5,012 bases of DNA from Planctomycetota bacterium (GTDB lineage Bacteria > Planctomycetota > UBA1135 > GCA-002686595), in assembly GCA_004296785.1 (NCBI GenBank), contig SCVU01000603.1:1-5012 (forward strand), given 5' to 3'. The notes under the pieces were generated by a model, which saw only the letters and a program-made list of their open reading frames with translations, searched no databases and had not been told where the DNA came from. Position 1 is the first letter of the stretch, and the number at the start of each line of letters is the position of its first letter. Shown piece by piece: positions 4,444 to 5,012 of this stretch. A program made the translations under genes and the position numbers.

Positions 4444-5012
4444 TCAGAAGCCTACAGGGCCGTCGTTGCTGCCGGGGCGCTGCTGGCGCGACTCGAACTT
4501 CGTTCTAGCGCCTCGATTGAACACCTCAATGTCGGCGCCCGGCTTCTTCGAAGTGTCGAAGCTAACGGTTGGTGCGGGCTGCTGCGCGGGCTTTGCGGCC
4601 TCCTTGGGCGCGGTCGAAGGTGCCTTCTTCGCGGGCTGTGCGGGCGGTTTCGACTTGGTCGTCAGCGTCGTCGCGGGAGCCGCACTTGATTGCTGCGGCG
4701 GCTTCTTCGCGGCGGGGTTTGCTTCCGTTGCGAACGCGACCTGCTCACCGTCCGGGCTCGTGCTGTATCGGACATAGCTGTCCTTCACTATGGCTGCGAT
4801 CATCACGGCCATACCAAACAGCGCGAACACGAGTCCCGGACCGCCGCGCTCCATGACGATACGCGCCTTCGAGGCGAGTCCGCCAGCACGACCGATTTCG
4901 CCCTGAACCGCAGCGCCGCCGCGCGTGATGCCGAGGCAGAAGAGTCGGTAGCCGAAGAACACGCAGCCGAAGCCAAGACCAGCGATGCCGAGCTTCAACA
5001 GCGTGTTCTGCC
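4444..5012 (-). CDS. Two-helix membrane protein with Lys/Ala/Pro-rich tail, N-terminus cut by window edge
   Basis: Read on the minus strand, the frame is open to the right edge (residues QNTL precede a TTG at 4998), so the true start is probably beyond the window. Counting from that TTG, a first membrane helix spans about residues 3-24 (LGIAGLGFGCVFFGYRLF). A ~30-residue hydrophilic loop follows, then a second helix at about 54-71 (PGLVFALFGMAVMIAAIV). After it comes a low-complexity region rich in Ala, Pro, Lys and Gln (about 94-140), then a polar end. No family is recognised; small two-helix proteins with a GPG..FALFG second helix occur in Proteobacteria and Myxococcota, as far as I recall. 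Its third codon positions look less GC-saturated than the element genes, and it is convergent to the integrase. It is probably flanking chromosome rather than element cargo. Confidence 0.68.
   Translation of the reverse strand, partial: QNTLLKLGIAGLGFGCVFFGYRLFCLGITRGGAAVQGEIGRAGGLASKARIVMERGGPGLVFALFGMAVMIAAIVKDSYVRYSTSPDGEQVAFATEANPAAKKPPQQSSAAPATTLTTKSKPPAQPAKKAPSTAPKEAAKPAQQPAPTVSFDTSKKPGADIEVFNRGARTKFESRQQRPGSNDGPVGF

Noticed and set aside
4480..4515. tRNA-like TTCGAGT loop and GGCGC/GCGCC inverted repeat (4485-4489, 4508-4512) near the right end
   Set aside because: No five-pair T-stem forms around the loop and no acceptor or anticodon arms follow; the segment lies within the minus-strand coding frame.
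1..5012. CRISPR array, rRNA or insertion sequence
   Set aside because: No regularly spaced long repeats, no rRNA-like stretch and no transposase or terminal inverted repeats were seen.

Overview
The window is GC-rich bacterial DNA, nearly all of it tightly packed genes. It reads as the right-hand part of an integrated mobile element: a D5/P4-type replication helicase-primase, a run of small proteins, and a tyrosine integrase, all on the + strand. The host cannot be named from the sequence. The base composition and lysine/alanine/proline-rich membrane protein at the right edge would suit a high-GC Gram-negative such as a Myxococcota member, but this is a weak inference. No capsid, portal, terminase, conjugation, defence or resistance gene is visible, so the element could be a phage satellite, a cryptic prophage remnant or a small integrative replicon.

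Layout. Positions 2-1279 hold the C-terminal 425 residues of a primase-helicase whose start lies upstream of the window. Its last ~60 codons (about 1108-1246) contain two mirror-image arrays of three RTGACG boxes with identical internal spacing. They flank a pyrimidine-rich stretch of lower GC, and this is the best candidate here for an origin of replication. There follow a small four-cysteine protein (1276-1479), a SpoVG-like nucleic-acid-binding protein (1472-1759), and a coiled-coil plus helix-turn-helix protein that is a candidate excisionase or regulator (1756-2103). A 149-base spacer (2104-2252) carries a strong predicted stem-loop just before a ribosome binding site. After it come a DUF6900-type small protein (2253-2432), three unrecognised small proteins (2429-2698, 2695-2949, 2949-3215) and the tyrosine integrase (3215-4393). 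A 50-base gap with a perfect inverted repeat separates the integrase from a convergent minus-strand gene (4444 to the right edge). That gene encodes a two-helix membrane protein and is probably flanking chromosome.

How the genes work together. Apart from the 149-base spacer, every junction from the helicase to the integrase is an overlap of 1-8 bases, mostly GTGA or TGATG. The block is therefore probably one transcription unit with translational coupling, and integrase expression is tied to replication. The helicase-primase would unwind and prime at the repeat arrays, the helix-turn-helix protein could set the direction of recombination or regulate the operon, and the integrase would perform integration and excision. 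The roles of the small proteins are unknown.
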